A stretch of 37,999 nt of DNA from Acidimicrobiaceae bacterium (GTDB lineage: Bacteria; Actinomycetota; Acidimicrobiia; Acidimicrobiales; RAAP-2): assembly GCA_003142095.1 (NCBI GenBank), contig PLON01000046.1:22277-60275 (forward strand). Reading direction: 5' to 3'. Position 1 is the first letter of the stretch; every line of letters begins with the position of its first letter. The translations under genes and the position numbers were made by a program. The notes beneath the pieces are model-generated. The model saw nothing but the letters and a program-made list of their open reading frames with translations. It made no database searches and had not been told where the DNA came from. Below are positions 29,791-37,961 of the stretch, in pieces.

Positions 29791-30800
29791 GCGTTCGAGG
29801 TGGCGACGAGTCGCTCTAAAGCATTCGCGGCTCGTCCATCGAGAACGCTCATGCTCGCGAGTTCGAAACCGTCGCGAAGGTTCGTCACACGCTCGGCCAG
29901 CAGTAAAGCCAGGGCCGCGTTTGCGCACACCGTGTCAAAGATCGGGCCACGTACTCCTTCCAGAAAAGCCCGGGTGAAGGCAACGTTCTCCACTACGTCA
30001 CCACCGCGTATGTCCGCCACGCTGTGACGTAGCCCGAGTTCCGTTCCCGCATCGATGCGTTGCCGAGAGCGTCCCATCGTCGATACGAATTCGAGCGTTG
30101 ATGGCGCGCCGAGGGAGAGTTCGTCCAGGCCGTCGTCGGCACTAACGAGGATGGCGCTACGTGTTCCGCGTTGGTGGAGAACCTCCGCCATCTTGTCGAG
30201 AAGCGCCAGTGGTGCAACGCCAATGAGCGAGCGTTGCACGAGGGCGGGATTGGCGAGTGGTCCGAGCACGTTAAAGATGGTGCGAAAGCCGAGCGCCCGT
30301 CGAATCGGTACGAGATTGCCGAGAGCGGGATGGAAGATCGGAGCGAACATGAAACCAACACCGGCCTCTCGAACACAGGCCCTCACTACATCCGCCGGCG
30401 TGTCGAGCCGCACGCCCAGCGCTTCGAGAAGGTCCGCTGATCCGACCGACGATGAGGCCGCCCGATTGCCGTGCTTCGCCACCGGCACTCCACATCCCGC
30501 CACGACGAAGGCGGCCATTGTGGACACGTTGACCGTGTGGAGCTGGTCGCCGCCGGTGCCGACGATGTCAATGGCTTCGTCGCTAATGAAGAATGTCGTC
30601 GCACAGGCGATCATCGCGTCGATAAAGCCGGTCATCTCGTCGGACGTCTCGCCCTTCATGGTGATAGCAGTCAAAAAGCTGGCGATGAGCACGCTCTCAA
30701 CTCGCCCGTCAAGAATCGCTCGCAAAGCGTTCGCGGCGTCGTCACGTTCGAGGTCCGTGCCACGGACGAGAGGATTCAACACATCCTGCGCGAAGTTCAC
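29787..30800 (-). CDS. trpD: Anthranilate phosphoribosyltransferase
   Basis: The second step of tryptophan synthesis: transfers phosphoribosyl to anthranilate. The 337 residues have the GTGGD motif in DIVGTGGDQLHTVNVSTMAA, then CGVPVAKHGNRAASSSVGSADLLEALG and FNVLGPLANPA. The start is GTG at 30800. It is alone on the minus strand, divergent from trpC-F-B-A across an 86-nt gap. I found no leader peptide rich in Trp codons, T-box or attenuator hairpin in that gap. Confidence 0.95.
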   Translation of the reverse strand: MNFAQDVLNPLVRGTDLERDDAANALRAILDGRVESVLIASFLTAITMKGETSDEMTGFIDAMIACATTFFISDEAIDIVGTGGDQLHTVNVSTMAAFVVAGCGVPVAKHGNRAASSSVGSADLLEALGVRLDTPADVVRACVREAGVGFMFAPIFHPALGNLVPIRRALGFRTIFNVLGPLANPALVQRSLIGVAPLALLDKMAEVLHQRGTRSAILVSADDGLDELSLGAPSTLEFVSTMGRSRQRIDAGTELGLRHSVADIRGGDVVENVAFTRAFLEGVRGPIFDTVCANAALALLLAERVTNLRDGFELASMSVLDGRAANALERLVATSNA

Positions 30801-30886
30801 TGTTTAGTTCGTCACGAAACCGTGCGTGGGCATAGCGACACGATACTCGTGGCGACTGGCGCGCTCTCCACAACTACGATTCTGAG

Positions 30887-31684
30887 ATGGCGACCACGTA
30901 CCTCGACACGATTTTGGAATCTCATCGACGCCGTGCGGCGCGCGACCAAAGAGACTGGGAAGTACGAGTCGACGAAGTTCGCTACGACGGCCCCTCGTTC
31001 GTCCTTGTCCTACGCCAAGGTTCATCCCCCTTCATTAAGGTGATCGCCGAGGTCAAGCGCCGCTCGCCGTCGAAGGGACTCTTGGCGGCGGACCTTGACG
31101 TGGCGGAGCTCGCGGGGATCTACCGCGACGCGGGTGCCAGTGCCGTCTCAGTCCTCACTGATCGCGAGTTCTTCGAGGGTTCGATGGACGATCTGCTTCT
31201 CGCGCGGCGCACGGTGGCGCTGCCCGTGCTTCGTAAAGACTTCACCGTCAGTGAGAACGACGTCCTCGACGCCGTCGAAGCCGGAGCCAGCGCGGTGCTC
31301 TTAATTGTCGCCGCCCTGAGTGATCAGGAACTGACCTCATTCCTGGAGCTCAGTGACCGGTGTGGGGTCGACGCCCTGGTCGAAGTGCATGACACGGACG
31401 AGGCTCAGCGCGCCGTTGACGCCGGCGCGCGCATCATTGGTGTCAACCAACGAAACCTTCGAACCTTTGACGTGGATCCCGAACACGCGGCGTCCGTCAT
31501 TGCGGCGCTGCCACGCGACTGTCTCACAGTGTGTGAGTCGGGACTGACGACCGTCGAGGACGTGGAGCGCGCCGCTCAAGCTGGCTTTGACGCCGTTCTC
31601 GTCGGGGAAGCCTTCGTAACGGCTTCTGACCCGAGCGCTCTCGTAAAAGCGTTTGCCTTGGTGCCAAGTGGGCAACGTGCGTGA
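30887..31684 (+). CDS. trpC: Indole-3-glycerol-phosphate synthase
   Basis: A TIM-barrel enzyme of 265 residues converting CdRP to indoleglycerol phosphate. It shows VIAEVKRRSPSKG, SVLTDREFFEGS, LPVLRKDF, GVNQRNLRTF and the phosphate-binding CESGLTT, with the catalytic Lys/Glu set in the first and third motifs. The start is ATG 30887. It is the first gene of the plus-strand trp unit and overlaps trpF. Confidence 0.95.
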   Translation: MATTYLDTILESHRRRAARDQRDWEVRVDEVRYDGPSFVLVLRQGSSPFIKVIAEVKRRSPSKGLLAADLDVAELAGIYRDAGASAVSVLTDREFFEGSMDDLLLARRTVALPVLRKDFTVSENDVLDAVEAGASAVLLIVAALSDQELTSFLELSDRCGVDALVEVHDTDEAQRAVDAGARIIGVNQRNLRTFDVDPEHAASVIAALPRDCLTVCESGLTTVEDVERAAQAGFDAVLVGEAFVTASDPSALVKAFALVPSGQRA

Positions 31685-32315
31685 TCAGTGGTCACGTGGC
31701 TACGTCAAGATCTGTGGCGTCACGTCAATCGCGGACGCTGGCGCCGCAGTGGACGCTGGCGCTGACGCCCTCGGACTGATCTTCGCCACGTCCACCCGCA
31801 GAGTGACGACTGACCAAGCCAAAGAGATTCTTAAGGCGACGCGAGGCTCGCTCTTGCGCTGCGGAGTGTTTCGTGAGAACAGTGATGACGACATCATTGA
31901 GCACGTACGTTCCCTCGACCTCGACGTGGTGCAGCTACATGGACCCCTCAGCGATCAGCTTCTCGCCGCCCTGAAAGAGTGCCCCCTACGGGTGGTGAAG
32001 GCTCTCGACATCGAAAGCGACGAGTTCGAATCATTCGATGAGAACGGCGTCGACGCCGTCTTGATCGACGGGCCCCGTCCAGGATCGGGGATCGCTCACT
32101 CCTGGAATCGATTGTCATCTCGCTCGTTCAACGTTCCGGTTATCGCGGCGGGTGGTATCGCAGCGACGAACGTCGCGGACGTCGTAGCTGCGACCCACGT
32201 CTGGGGAGTCGACTGCGCCAGTGGTGTCGAAACGAGCCCCGGGGTCAAAGACGTCGGACTTGTCATGGATTTCGTGGCACGCGCACGGAGCGCCTGGGCG
32301 CATGCCGAGGGATGA
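31677..32315 (+). CDS. trpF: Phosphoribosylanthranilate isomerase
   Basis: A TIM-barrel isomerase of about 212 residues. The general-base Cys is in YVKICGVTS near the N-terminus; [20 protein letters not shown] and the phosphate-binding [16 protein letters not shown] follow. Three starts are possible in frame (TTG 31653, GTG 31668, GTG 31677); I use GTG 31677 because it leaves the usual short leader before YVKICG and overlaps trpC by 8 nt. Confidence 0.93.
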   Translation: MRDQWSRGYVKICGVTSIADAGAAVDAGADALGLIFATSTRRVTTDQAKEILKATRGSLLRCGVFRENSDDDIIEHVRSLDLDVVQLHGPLSDQLLAALKECPLRVVKALDIESDEFESFDENGVDAVLIDGPRPGSGIAHSWNRLSSRSFNVPVIAAGGIAATNVADVVAATHVWGVDCASGVETSPGVKDVGLVMDFVARARSAWAHAEG

Positions 32316-32316
32316 C

Positions 32317-33498
32317 GTGTCAAACATTGGCGTGATGGGAGATCCCGACGAGCGTGGACACTTCGGAGACTTCGGAGGGCGATTCGTTCCTGAGGCGTTG
32401 ATGCCAGCGTGCCTCGAACTCGAGGAGGCCTTTCGTGACGCGTGGGCTGACCCCTCGTTCATTAACGAGTACCGCACGACTCTGTCGCAGTTTGTGGGTC
32501 GCCCCACTCCGGTGACGCCATTACCGCGACTATCAGAGAAGCTCGGACTTCGTCTCTATGCGAAGCGCGAAGACCTCGCCCATACGGGATCGCACAAGAT
32601 CAACAACGTGGTCGGCCAGACCCTGTTGACGCGGCGTATGGGTAAGACGCGCATCATCGCCGAAACGGGAGCCGGCCAGCACGGCGTTGCAACCGCAACC
32701 GGCGCCGCTCGACTCGGACTCGCGTGCACGGTGTTCATGGGTGAAGTCGACACCGTGCGCCAAGAGCTCAACGTCTTTCGGATGGAACTGCTCGGCGCTC
32801 GCGTCGTCCCTGTGACATCGGGCTCAAGAACCCTGAAAGACGCCGTCAATGAGGCCATGCGCGAGTGGGTGACCTGCGTCGCCGATACGCACTACTGCAT
32901 TGGTTCGGTTATGGGACCTCATCCCTTTCCCTGGATGGTTCGCGAATTTCAGAGCATCATCGGCATCGAGGCCGCGGCGCAACTCGAGGAACTCGGCGCC
33001 GGTACGCCGGACCTCGTGGTGGCGTGTGTGGGCGGAGGATCCAACGCCGCCGGCATCTTTGCGGGTTTTGCGAACAGTGATGCGCGCCTCATCGGCGTCG
33101 AAGCGGCCGGCGGCGCCGCCGTCGCGAGTGGGTCGCCCGGAGTCCTTCACGGCATGCGTTCGCTGCTGTTGCAAGACGAGTTCGGACAGATCGAAGAGGC
33201 CCACTCCATGTCCGCCGGACTTGACTATCCGGGAATTGGACCCGAGCACGCGTATTTGGCCGACTCTGGTCGCGCCGAGTACTTCGCCGTCGGCGACGAA
33301 GAAGTTCTCGACGCCTTCTCGTTGCTCAGTGAGAGTGAAGGGATAATCCCCGCGCTGGAGACAGCTCACGCTCTCGCGTGGATCACCCGCGAAGTGGGCG
33401 CACTCATTCCGCGCGGCGCGACCGTGCTGCTAAACCTTTCAGGGCGCGGTGATAAGGACGTGGCTCAGGTTCGCCAGCTTCTCAAAGGTGAGTCGTGA
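32317..33498 (+). CDS. trpB: Tryptophan synthase beta chain
   Basis: The PLP subunit that joins indole and serine. The 393 residues contain [15 protein letters not shown], the PLP lysine in [23 protein letters not shown], the phosphate-binding CVGGGSNA and [10 protein letters not shown]. The C-terminal substrate region is complete. I set the start at GTG 32317, 4 nt after GAGGGA; an ATG at 32302, overlapping trpF, is an alternative adding five residues. The stop overlaps trpA as GTGA, fitting the 1:1 subunit ratio. Confidence 0.95.
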   Translation: MSNIGVMGDPDERGHFGDFGGRFVPEALMPACLELEEAFRDAWADPSFINEYRTTLSQFVGRPTPVTPLPRLSEKLGLRLYAKREDLAHTGSHKINNVVGQTLLTRRMGKTRIIAETGAGQHGVATATGAARLGLACTVFMGEVDTVRQELNVFRMELLGARVVPVTSGSRTLKDAVNEAMREWVTCVADTHYCIGSVMGPHPFPWMVREFQSIIGIEAAAQLEELGAGTPDLVVACVGGGSNAAGIFAGFANSDARLIGVEAAGGAAVASGSPGVLHGMRSLLLQDEFGQIEEAHSMSAGLDYPGIGPEHAYLADSGRAEYFAVGDEEVLDAFSLLSESEGIIPALETAHALAWITREVGALIPRGATVLLNLSGRGDKDVAQVRQLLKGES

Positions 33499-34277
33499 AG
33501 TCTCTCGAGGTGACGCTTCGCGCGGTGCGCGAAAACGGACGAAAAGCCCTGGTGCCGTATTTCGTCGCCGGCGCCACGCCCGACTGGGTCCGCCACGTCG
33601 AGGCGGCCGCCCTCGGTGGCGCGGACGCCATTGAGATCGGGATTCCTTTTTCCGATCCGATGATGGACGGGGTGGTTATTCAAGAGGCGGGTCTGCGAGC
33701 TCTTCAGGCCGGCACGACCTTCGAGTCGATCGGCCGCCAACTCACCTCGATTGACACCGAGGTTCCACTTATCGCGATGACGTATTACAACATCTTCTTG
33801 CATTACGGACTCGCGCGCAGTGCCGGGCGCTTGCACGAATTCGGACTGTCGGGCGCCATAGTGCCAGATCTATCGCTCGAGGAGTCCGACGAATGGAGGA
33901 CGTCGTGCGGCGAACACGATATTGCGACCATCTTTCTGGTGGCACCCTCAACACCCGCTGAACGAATCAAGGAAGTCGCGCGACGCAGTGAAGGGTTCCT
34001 GTACGCGTCGGCACGGATGGCGGTAACTGGGGCAAGTAGTGACCAAGGTGACGGAGCGAGGGTCGTGGCGAACGTGCGTGAGGCGAGTGACCTTCCCGTA
34101 TACGTCGGCATTGGCATTACGACCCCGGAACAGGCCGCCACGACGGCCGCCGTGAGCGACGGGGTCATTGTTGGTTCGGCCCTCGTGAAGGTCATTCTCA
34201 ACGGGGCCAGTGTCCACGACGTCGAAAACTTCGTGCGGTCTTTCCGTGACGCCATCGATACAACTTTTGAAGTCTGA
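33495..34277 (+). CDS. trpA: Tryptophan synthase alpha chain
   Basis: A TIM-barrel subunit of 260 residues that cleaves indoleglycerol phosphate. It has [25 protein letters not shown] with the catalytic Glu and Asp positions, [18 protein letters not shown] and the loop [15 protein letters not shown]. Two motifs differ from the common form: MMDG replaces xADG and the loop Gly of GVTG is Ala, both close to the active site. Otherwise complete; the GTG start is coupled to the trpB stop. Confidence 0.93.
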   Translation: MKSLEVTLRAVRENGRKALVPYFVAGATPDWVRHVEAAALGGADAIEIGIPFSDPMMDGVVIQEAGLRALQAGTTFESIGRQLTSIDTEVPLIAMTYYNIFLHYGLARSAGRLHEFGLSGAIVPDLSLEESDEWRTSCGEHDIATIFLVAPSTPAERIKEVARRSEGFLYASARMAVTGASSDQGDGARVVANVREASDLPVYVGIGITTPEQAATTAAVSDGVIVGSALVKVILNGASVHDVENFVRSFRDAIDTTFEV

Positions 34278-34327
34278 GAAGGTTTCTTCGCAACAACGTC
34301 GCGTGAATTACCTGACTTTGCACGGGT

Positions 34328-34375
34328 TTTCACAGGATTGACCCACTTTCTTGTGAAAGGTGTCACATAATTGAC
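34328..34375 (+). repeat. Imperfect 15-bp direct repeat, 33-bp period, upstream of the permease
   Basis: Two copies, TTTCACAGGATTGAC (34328-34342) and TGTCACATAATTGAC (34361-34375), match at 12 of 15 positions. The start-to-start distance is 33 bp, close to three helical turns. Each copy joins a TCACA half-site to a TTGAC box, so the element may set two protein sites beside -35-like boxes. The first copy lacks a good TGTGA partner (TGCAC six bases upstream). Confidence 0.5.
34352..34367 (+). promoter_or_regulatory. CRP/GlxR-type operator (TGTGA-N6-TCACA)
   Basis: The sequence TGTGAAAGGTGTCACA is a perfect match to the TGTGA-N6-TCACA palindrome bound by Crp-family regulators, including actinobacterial GlxR/Crp. 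It lies about 104 bp before the ATG of the acetate-family permease and 3 nt before a TTGACG box at 34371-34376. cAMP-dependent control of the permease is inferred; no Crp gene is in the window. Confidence 0.6.
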
Positions 34376-34470
34376 GAAAATAGTCCAACAAGGCTGGTCC
34401 GCGGTGGTGTTTAATCATTACGGGTCTCCATCGCGGAGGCTGCATGTGATCTTTAATTAGGGGGAATTAG

Positions 34471-35040
34471 ATGCCTGAAGAAAGAGTTGCGGATCCCGGT
34501 CCCTTAGGACTGGCTGGATTCGCTATGACGACTTTCGCACTTAGCAGTTGGAACGCCGGAATATGGCATGGAGCGGGTCTCGAAGCAGCGTTGGCACTGG
34601 CCTTCTTCTACGGAGGACTCGCGCAGATGCTGGCCGGTATGTGGGAGTTTGTACGCAAGAACACCTTCGCGGCACTCGCCTTCACGTCATACGGTGCGTT
34701 CTGGCTGTCATTTTATGCCCTTATTAAGTTCGGTCTTCCCGGCGGCGGTTCGGATACCGTTCCGATCTTCCTCTTGGGATGGACGATCTTCACCCTGTAC
34801 ATGACTTTGGCGGCTACCAAGACGAACAACGCGATTCTGAGCGTGTTCGTCTTGCTGTCAATTACGTTCATCCTTCTCACCGTCGGCAACTGGGGGACAA
34901 CCCACTCGTTTACCGACATCGTGAAGGCTGGCGGATACGTCGGATTCGCCACGGCAGCGGCGGCGTGGTACGCGTCGGCAGCCGGGGTAGTGAACGCCAC
35001 GCACGGCAAGGTTGTACTACCGGTGGGTCCACGAGGCTAA
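34471..35040 (+). CDS. Acetate/succinate-family permease (GPR1/FUN34/YaaH, SatP-like)
   Basis: A 189-residue membrane protein of the acetate uptake transporter family with six predicted helices. The N-terminal signature is DPGPLGLAGFAMTTFALSSW, corresponding to the NPAPLGL motif, followed by ALAFFYGGLAQMLAGMWEF. It probably imports acetate or succinate with protons. The ribosome-binding site AGGGGG at 34459-34464 is 6 nt before the ATG. The 193-nt upstream gap after trpA holds the CRP-type site and the direct repeat. Two hairpins follow, then the broken acs gene. Confidence 0.88.
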   Translation: MPEERVADPGPLGLAGFAMTTFALSSWNAGIWHGAGLEAALALAFFYGGLAQMLAGMWEFVRKNTFAALAFTSYGAFWLSFYALIKFGLPGGGSDTVPIFLLGWTIFTLYMTLAATKTNNAILSVFVLLSITFILLTVGNWGTTHSFTDIVKAGGYVGFATAAAAWYASAAGVVNATHGKVVLPVGPRG

Positions 35041-35053
35041 CGTAGAGGTCACT

Positions 35054-35067
35054 GGTGGCTTGCCACC
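35054..35067. repeat. Small inverted repeat after the permease gene
   Basis: GGTGGC and GCCACC (6-bp arms) surround a TT, effectively a 5-bp stem with a 4-nt loop, starting 13 nt after the permease stop. It has no U-tract, so it is weak terminator evidence on its own. Confidence 0.35.
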
Positions 35068-35077
35068 GGACCCAACC

Positions 35078-35117
35078 GCCAACAGCGTCCGTGCCACGAG
35101 GTACGGACGCTGTTGGC
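35078..35117 (+). terminator. Strong 15-bp hairpin, likely transcription terminator
   Basis: GCCAACAGCGTCCGT (35078-35092) pairs perfectly with ACGGACGCTGTTGGC (35103-35117) around a 10-nt loop. It sits 37 nt after the permease stop and about 100 nt before the acs start. No T-run follows, as is common for actinobacterial terminators. It may work in both directions, or act as an RNA-processing or mRNA-stability element. Confidence 0.6.
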
Positions 35118-35216
35118 ATCTACGCGACAGTGAGAAGTACTCTCAACGTCAGTCGCGTGGATAGACCACAGAACTGATTCATTAATTTACATTCAACGCT
35201 TGTAGTGGGGTACGTC

Positions 35217-36327
35217 ATGAGTGAAGCAAAGTTAGAAGCGTGGCTAGACGAAACGCGCAGTTTTCTGCCGAGTGAAGAGTTCGCGAAGCAAGCGAAACGC
35301 TGATCCTCTCGCGTACTGGCGCACTCAAGCCGACCGTCTCATCTGGACGAAGGCACCGACGAAGACACTCGAGTGGGATCTGCCCATTGCGAAGTGGTTC
35401 AGCGATGGCATGCTCAACGCGTCGTACAACTGTGACGACCGACACGTGGAAGCCGGCAAGGGCGACAAGGTGGCGTATCACTGGACCGCCGACGCCGAAG
35501 GCGAGTCTCGGACCATCACGTACGCAGAGCTCCAGAAAATGGTGGCGAAGGCCGCGAACGCTTTGAGCGAACTCGGCGTGAAGTCCGGCGATCGCGTCGC
35601 CGCGTACATGCCGATGATCCCCGAGGCCGTCGTCACGATGCTCGACATTGTGCGACTCGGCTCGGTGCACTCGGTCATCTTTGCGGGCTTCTCGGCGGAG
35701 TCTCTCTCCAGTCGAATTCTTGACTCCGACTGTCAGATCGTCGTGACCGCAGACGGCGCGTTCCGTCGTGGCGTCGCGAGCCCGCTCAAGCCCGCCGTCG
35801 ACGAGGCGCTCAAGAGTTGTCCGAACGTCCGCTCCGTTCTCGTGGTGCGACGTACTCGCGGTGACGTCGAATGGACCGAAGGACGCGACCACTGGTGGCA
35901 CGACTTGGTCGACAGCCAAAAGGACACGCACGCCCACGAATCCTTCGACGCCGAACACACCATGCTCATCATGTACACCTCGGGCACGACCGCGAAGCCC
36001 AAGGGCATCTTTCACACGACCGGCGGATGCCTCACTCAGGCTGCGACCACGTACTACAACATCTTCGACATCAAACCCGACACGGATGTCTGTTGGAGGG
36101 CCGCGGACATTCGCTGGATCACTGGTCACAGTTACATCGTCTACGGCCCGTTGATTAACGGCGCCACGACGGTGCTGCCGAAGACTCGTTCGGGCAAGAT
36201 CATGCGTCCACTGTTACGCGACGTGACGGAGAACCGTCCCCTCGGTGACGTCACGACCTTGATGGACCCCACGGTCGTGAACTCCATTGGGGCGTTAATG
36301 ACGGAGAGCTCCGCGGACGAAGAGTAA
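35217..36327 (+). pseudogene. acs: Acetyl-CoA synthetase, frameshifted and internally deleted
   Basis: An Acs-type start, ATG 35217 (MSEAKLEAWLDETRSFLP ... EEFAKQAKR), meets a TGA at 35301-35303. The rest of the protein is in another frame, from about 35293: NADPLAYWRTQADRLIW, then WDLPIAKWF and SYNCDDRHV. Removing one A of GCGAAACGCTGAT would restore FAKQANADPLAYW. The AMP-binding loop is kept (YTSGTTAKPKG). At ITGHSYIVYGPLINGATTVL the frame jumps straight to PKTRSGKIMRPLLRD, the C-terminal acetylation-site motif, so about 270 residues are missing, including WWQTETGG and the hinge. The end is normal (TAA-type stop at 36325-36327). The family is about 650 residues; this cannot be an active synthetase as read. 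Real decay and assembly collapse are both possible. Confidence 0.85.
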
Positions 36328-36337
36328 AGCTCGTCGT

Positions 36338-37750
36338 TTAAGAATCGAAGCCGAGGTTCAAGAGATTTAGGAGTCGCAGCCACAGGTTGCGTCGACCGCC
36401 ATTCTCGTCGGCCTTTTCGATGGAGCGTTGCGTGAGGCGGATGAATAGCCAACGAAAGGGTTCAGGCGGGAACGGCATCGGTTTTTTTCGCACCATGGTG
36501 AGGGTCGTACGCTCGGTTGTTTTACCGTCGAGGAGGTCCAGCATCACGGCCGCGCCGAAACGGGTCGAGGCGACGCCGAGTCCGGTGTACCCCATAACGT
36601 AGGCGGCCTTGCCGCCGTAGGCCATGCCCCAGAACGGGGAAAAGCGAGTGCACGTATCAATGGCCCCGCCCCACGCGTGGGTGAACTTTATCCCCGATAG
36701 TTGCGGGAACGTCGTAAGAAAGTGACCGGCCAGTTTGGCGTAGGTTTCGGCGTTGAACTCGAAGTCGCGCCGTCCCTTGCCGCGGAACTTGTAGACGGTA
36801 TCGTAACCACCCCAGAGGATTGAGTTGTCTTTGGTGAGTCGGTAGTAGTGAAATTGATTGCCGGCGTCGGCGACGCCCTCTCGACCACTCCAGCCAATGC
36901 TCGCCATCTGTTCGTCGCTGAGTGGCTCGGTGACGAGTGCGTAGTCGTACACCGCGGCGACGTAGCGACGAGTCTGACGGATGAGTGATGGAAAGACGTT
37001 CGTCGCGAGTGCCACCTTCGCTGCAGTGACTGCGCCATAGGGAGTATGAACCCGAACTCCATGTTCGACGTCTTCGAGCCACTCAACCTTGGAGTTCTCG
37101 AAGATACGCACGCCGAGCGATTGACAGGCTCGCTCTAATCCCCAGACCAATCGGGCGGGATCGACGAGTGCCGTGCCGTCAATGTCAAAGAGTGCCCCTT
37201 CGTACGAGGGGGAGTGGATGCGAGCCTGCAGTTGTTCCTTATTCAGGACTTCGACGTGGTCACCCATGTCGTTACGTAGCCGAGCTTCTTCCACCATGCC
37301 TTCAAACTGCCAAGGCGCGACGGCCACGCGCAGTTCTCCGGTTCGCTCCCAGTCGCACTCGATGCCGTAGCGTTTCACGGTGGCCTCAATTTCGTCGAGA
37401 TTCTCGCGAGCGAGGCGCTCGATAACCGGCATTTCGTGAGCAAATCGGTTCATGCCGTTATTGAATCCGTGCGTAAGCGACGCGCTACAGAATCCGCCGT
37501 TGCGTCCCGAGGCGCCCGCGCCCGTTTCGTACTGCTCGACGATGATCACTTCACGAGAGGGATCTTGCTCCTTCGCCAGGAGTGCGGTCCACAGCCCCGT
37601 GTATCCGCCGCCGACAATGCAAAGGTCAGCGCCGAGATCACCAATAAGTGCTGGGTGTGGTAGCGGTTCGAGCGGATCGGAGTCAAGCCACCACAGTTCG
37701 GGCTGCACTTCGGCGAGGTGGCGTAGCACGAAGGTGTCCTTCTTCTCCAT
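36338..37750 (-). CDS. FAD-dependent amine/amino-acid oxidoreductase (DAO, PuuB-like)
   Basis: A 470-residue DAO-family flavoprotein. After a conserved leader (QPELWWLDSD) comes the Rossmann FAD motif CIVGGGYTGLWTALLAKE, then the covalent-site-like AGASGRNGGFCSASLTHG. The C-terminus has KFTHAWGGAIDTCTRFSPFWG and YVMGYTGLGVASTRFGAAV. This pattern is closest to gamma-glutamylputrescine oxidase-like or glycine/sarcosine oxidase-like proteins; the substrate is unknown. I set the start at ATG 37750 (MEKKDTFVLRHL). The frame is open to 37957, but that extension has low-complexity, non-family sequence. It converges on the acs remnant with a 10-nt gap. Confidence 0.82.
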   Translation of the reverse strand: MEKKDTFVLRHLAEVQPELWWLDSDPLEPLPHPALIGDLGADLCIVGGGYTGLWTALLAKEQDPSREVIIVEQYETGAGASGRNGGFCSASLTHGFNNGMNRFAHEMPVIERLARENLDEIEATVKRYGIECDWERTGELRVAVAPWQFEGMVEEARLRNDMGDHVEVLNKEQLQARIHSPSYEGALFDIDGTALVDPARLVWGLERACQSLGVRIFENSKVEWLEDVEHGVRVHTPYGAVTAAKVALATNVFPSLIRQTRRYVAAVYDYALVTEPLSDEQMASIGWSGREGVADAGNQFHYYRLTKDNSILWGGYDTVYKFRGKGRRDFEFNAETYAKLAGHFLTTFPQLSGIKFTHAWGGAIDTCTRFSPFWGMAYGGKAAYVMGYTGLGVASTRFGAAVMLDLLDGKTTERTTLTMVRKKPMPFPPEPFRWLFIRLTQRSIEKADENGGRRNLWLRLLNLLNLGFDS

Positions 37751-37755
37751 GTTGT

Positions 37756-37770
37756 CCAGCCGGTGGCTGG
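37756..37770. promoter_or_regulatory. Inverted repeat just upstream of the FAD oxidoreductase start
   Basis: CCAGCC (37756-37761) and GGCTGG (37765-37770) surround GGT. It lies in the 5' leader directly before the ATG at 37750, where it could hinder the ribosome or bind a regulator. The arms are short and the evidence is weak. Confidence 0.3.
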
Positions 37771-37792
37771 AATCACCCTCTCTAGGTACGAC

Positions 37793-37812
37793 GTCTTCGC
37801 GAGTCTTCGCGA
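37793..37812 (+). repeat. Tandem 10-bp direct repeat
   Basis: GTCTTCGCGA occurs twice head to tail. The 10-bp period is close to one helical turn, so it could be a tandem protein site in the upstream region of the FAD oxidoreductase gene, or a slippage product. Confidence 0.4.
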
Positions 37813-37815
37813 ATT

Positions 37816-37832
37816 CCGGGGTTTCGCCCCGG
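37816..37832. repeat. GC-rich hairpin in the FAD oxidoreductase leader
   Basis: CCGGGG (37816-37821) and CCCCGG (37827-37832) pair around TTTCG. It follows the tandem repeat by 3 nt. It could be an attenuator-like stem in the minus-strand leader or part of a regulatory site; no U-tract is seen. Confidence 0.35.
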
Positions 37833-37930
37833 CCGGTCGTGTCAATTCTACTGGCGCCCTTTGCATCCTCGCGGTTCTCGTCGAGTACTTCTGCAACCCT
37901 CAGGCGCCGGGCTGCGTCGCGGGGTGTCAT

Positions 37931-37961
37931 AAAATAGACCAATCCCCCCCGTAACACTCAA
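37931..37961 (-). promoter_or_regulatory. Possible minus-strand promoter for the FAD oxidoreductase
   Basis: Read on the minus strand, TTGAGT (37956-37961) is followed after 17 nt by TCTATT (37933-37938), overlapping TATTTT at 37931-37936. This would give a leader of about 175 nt containing the hairpins and tandem repeat above. The spacing is good but the boxes are only partial matches. Confidence 0.3.

Noticed and set aside
30801-30886. Attenuator, T-box or Trp leader peptide between trpD and trpC
   Set aside because: The 86-nt gap has no run of TGG codons, no T-box motif and no strong hairpin; promoter boxes could not be chosen with confidence either.
34278-34327. Terminator after trpA (GAAG-GTTT-CTTC)
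   Set aside because: A 4-bp stem is too weak to call.
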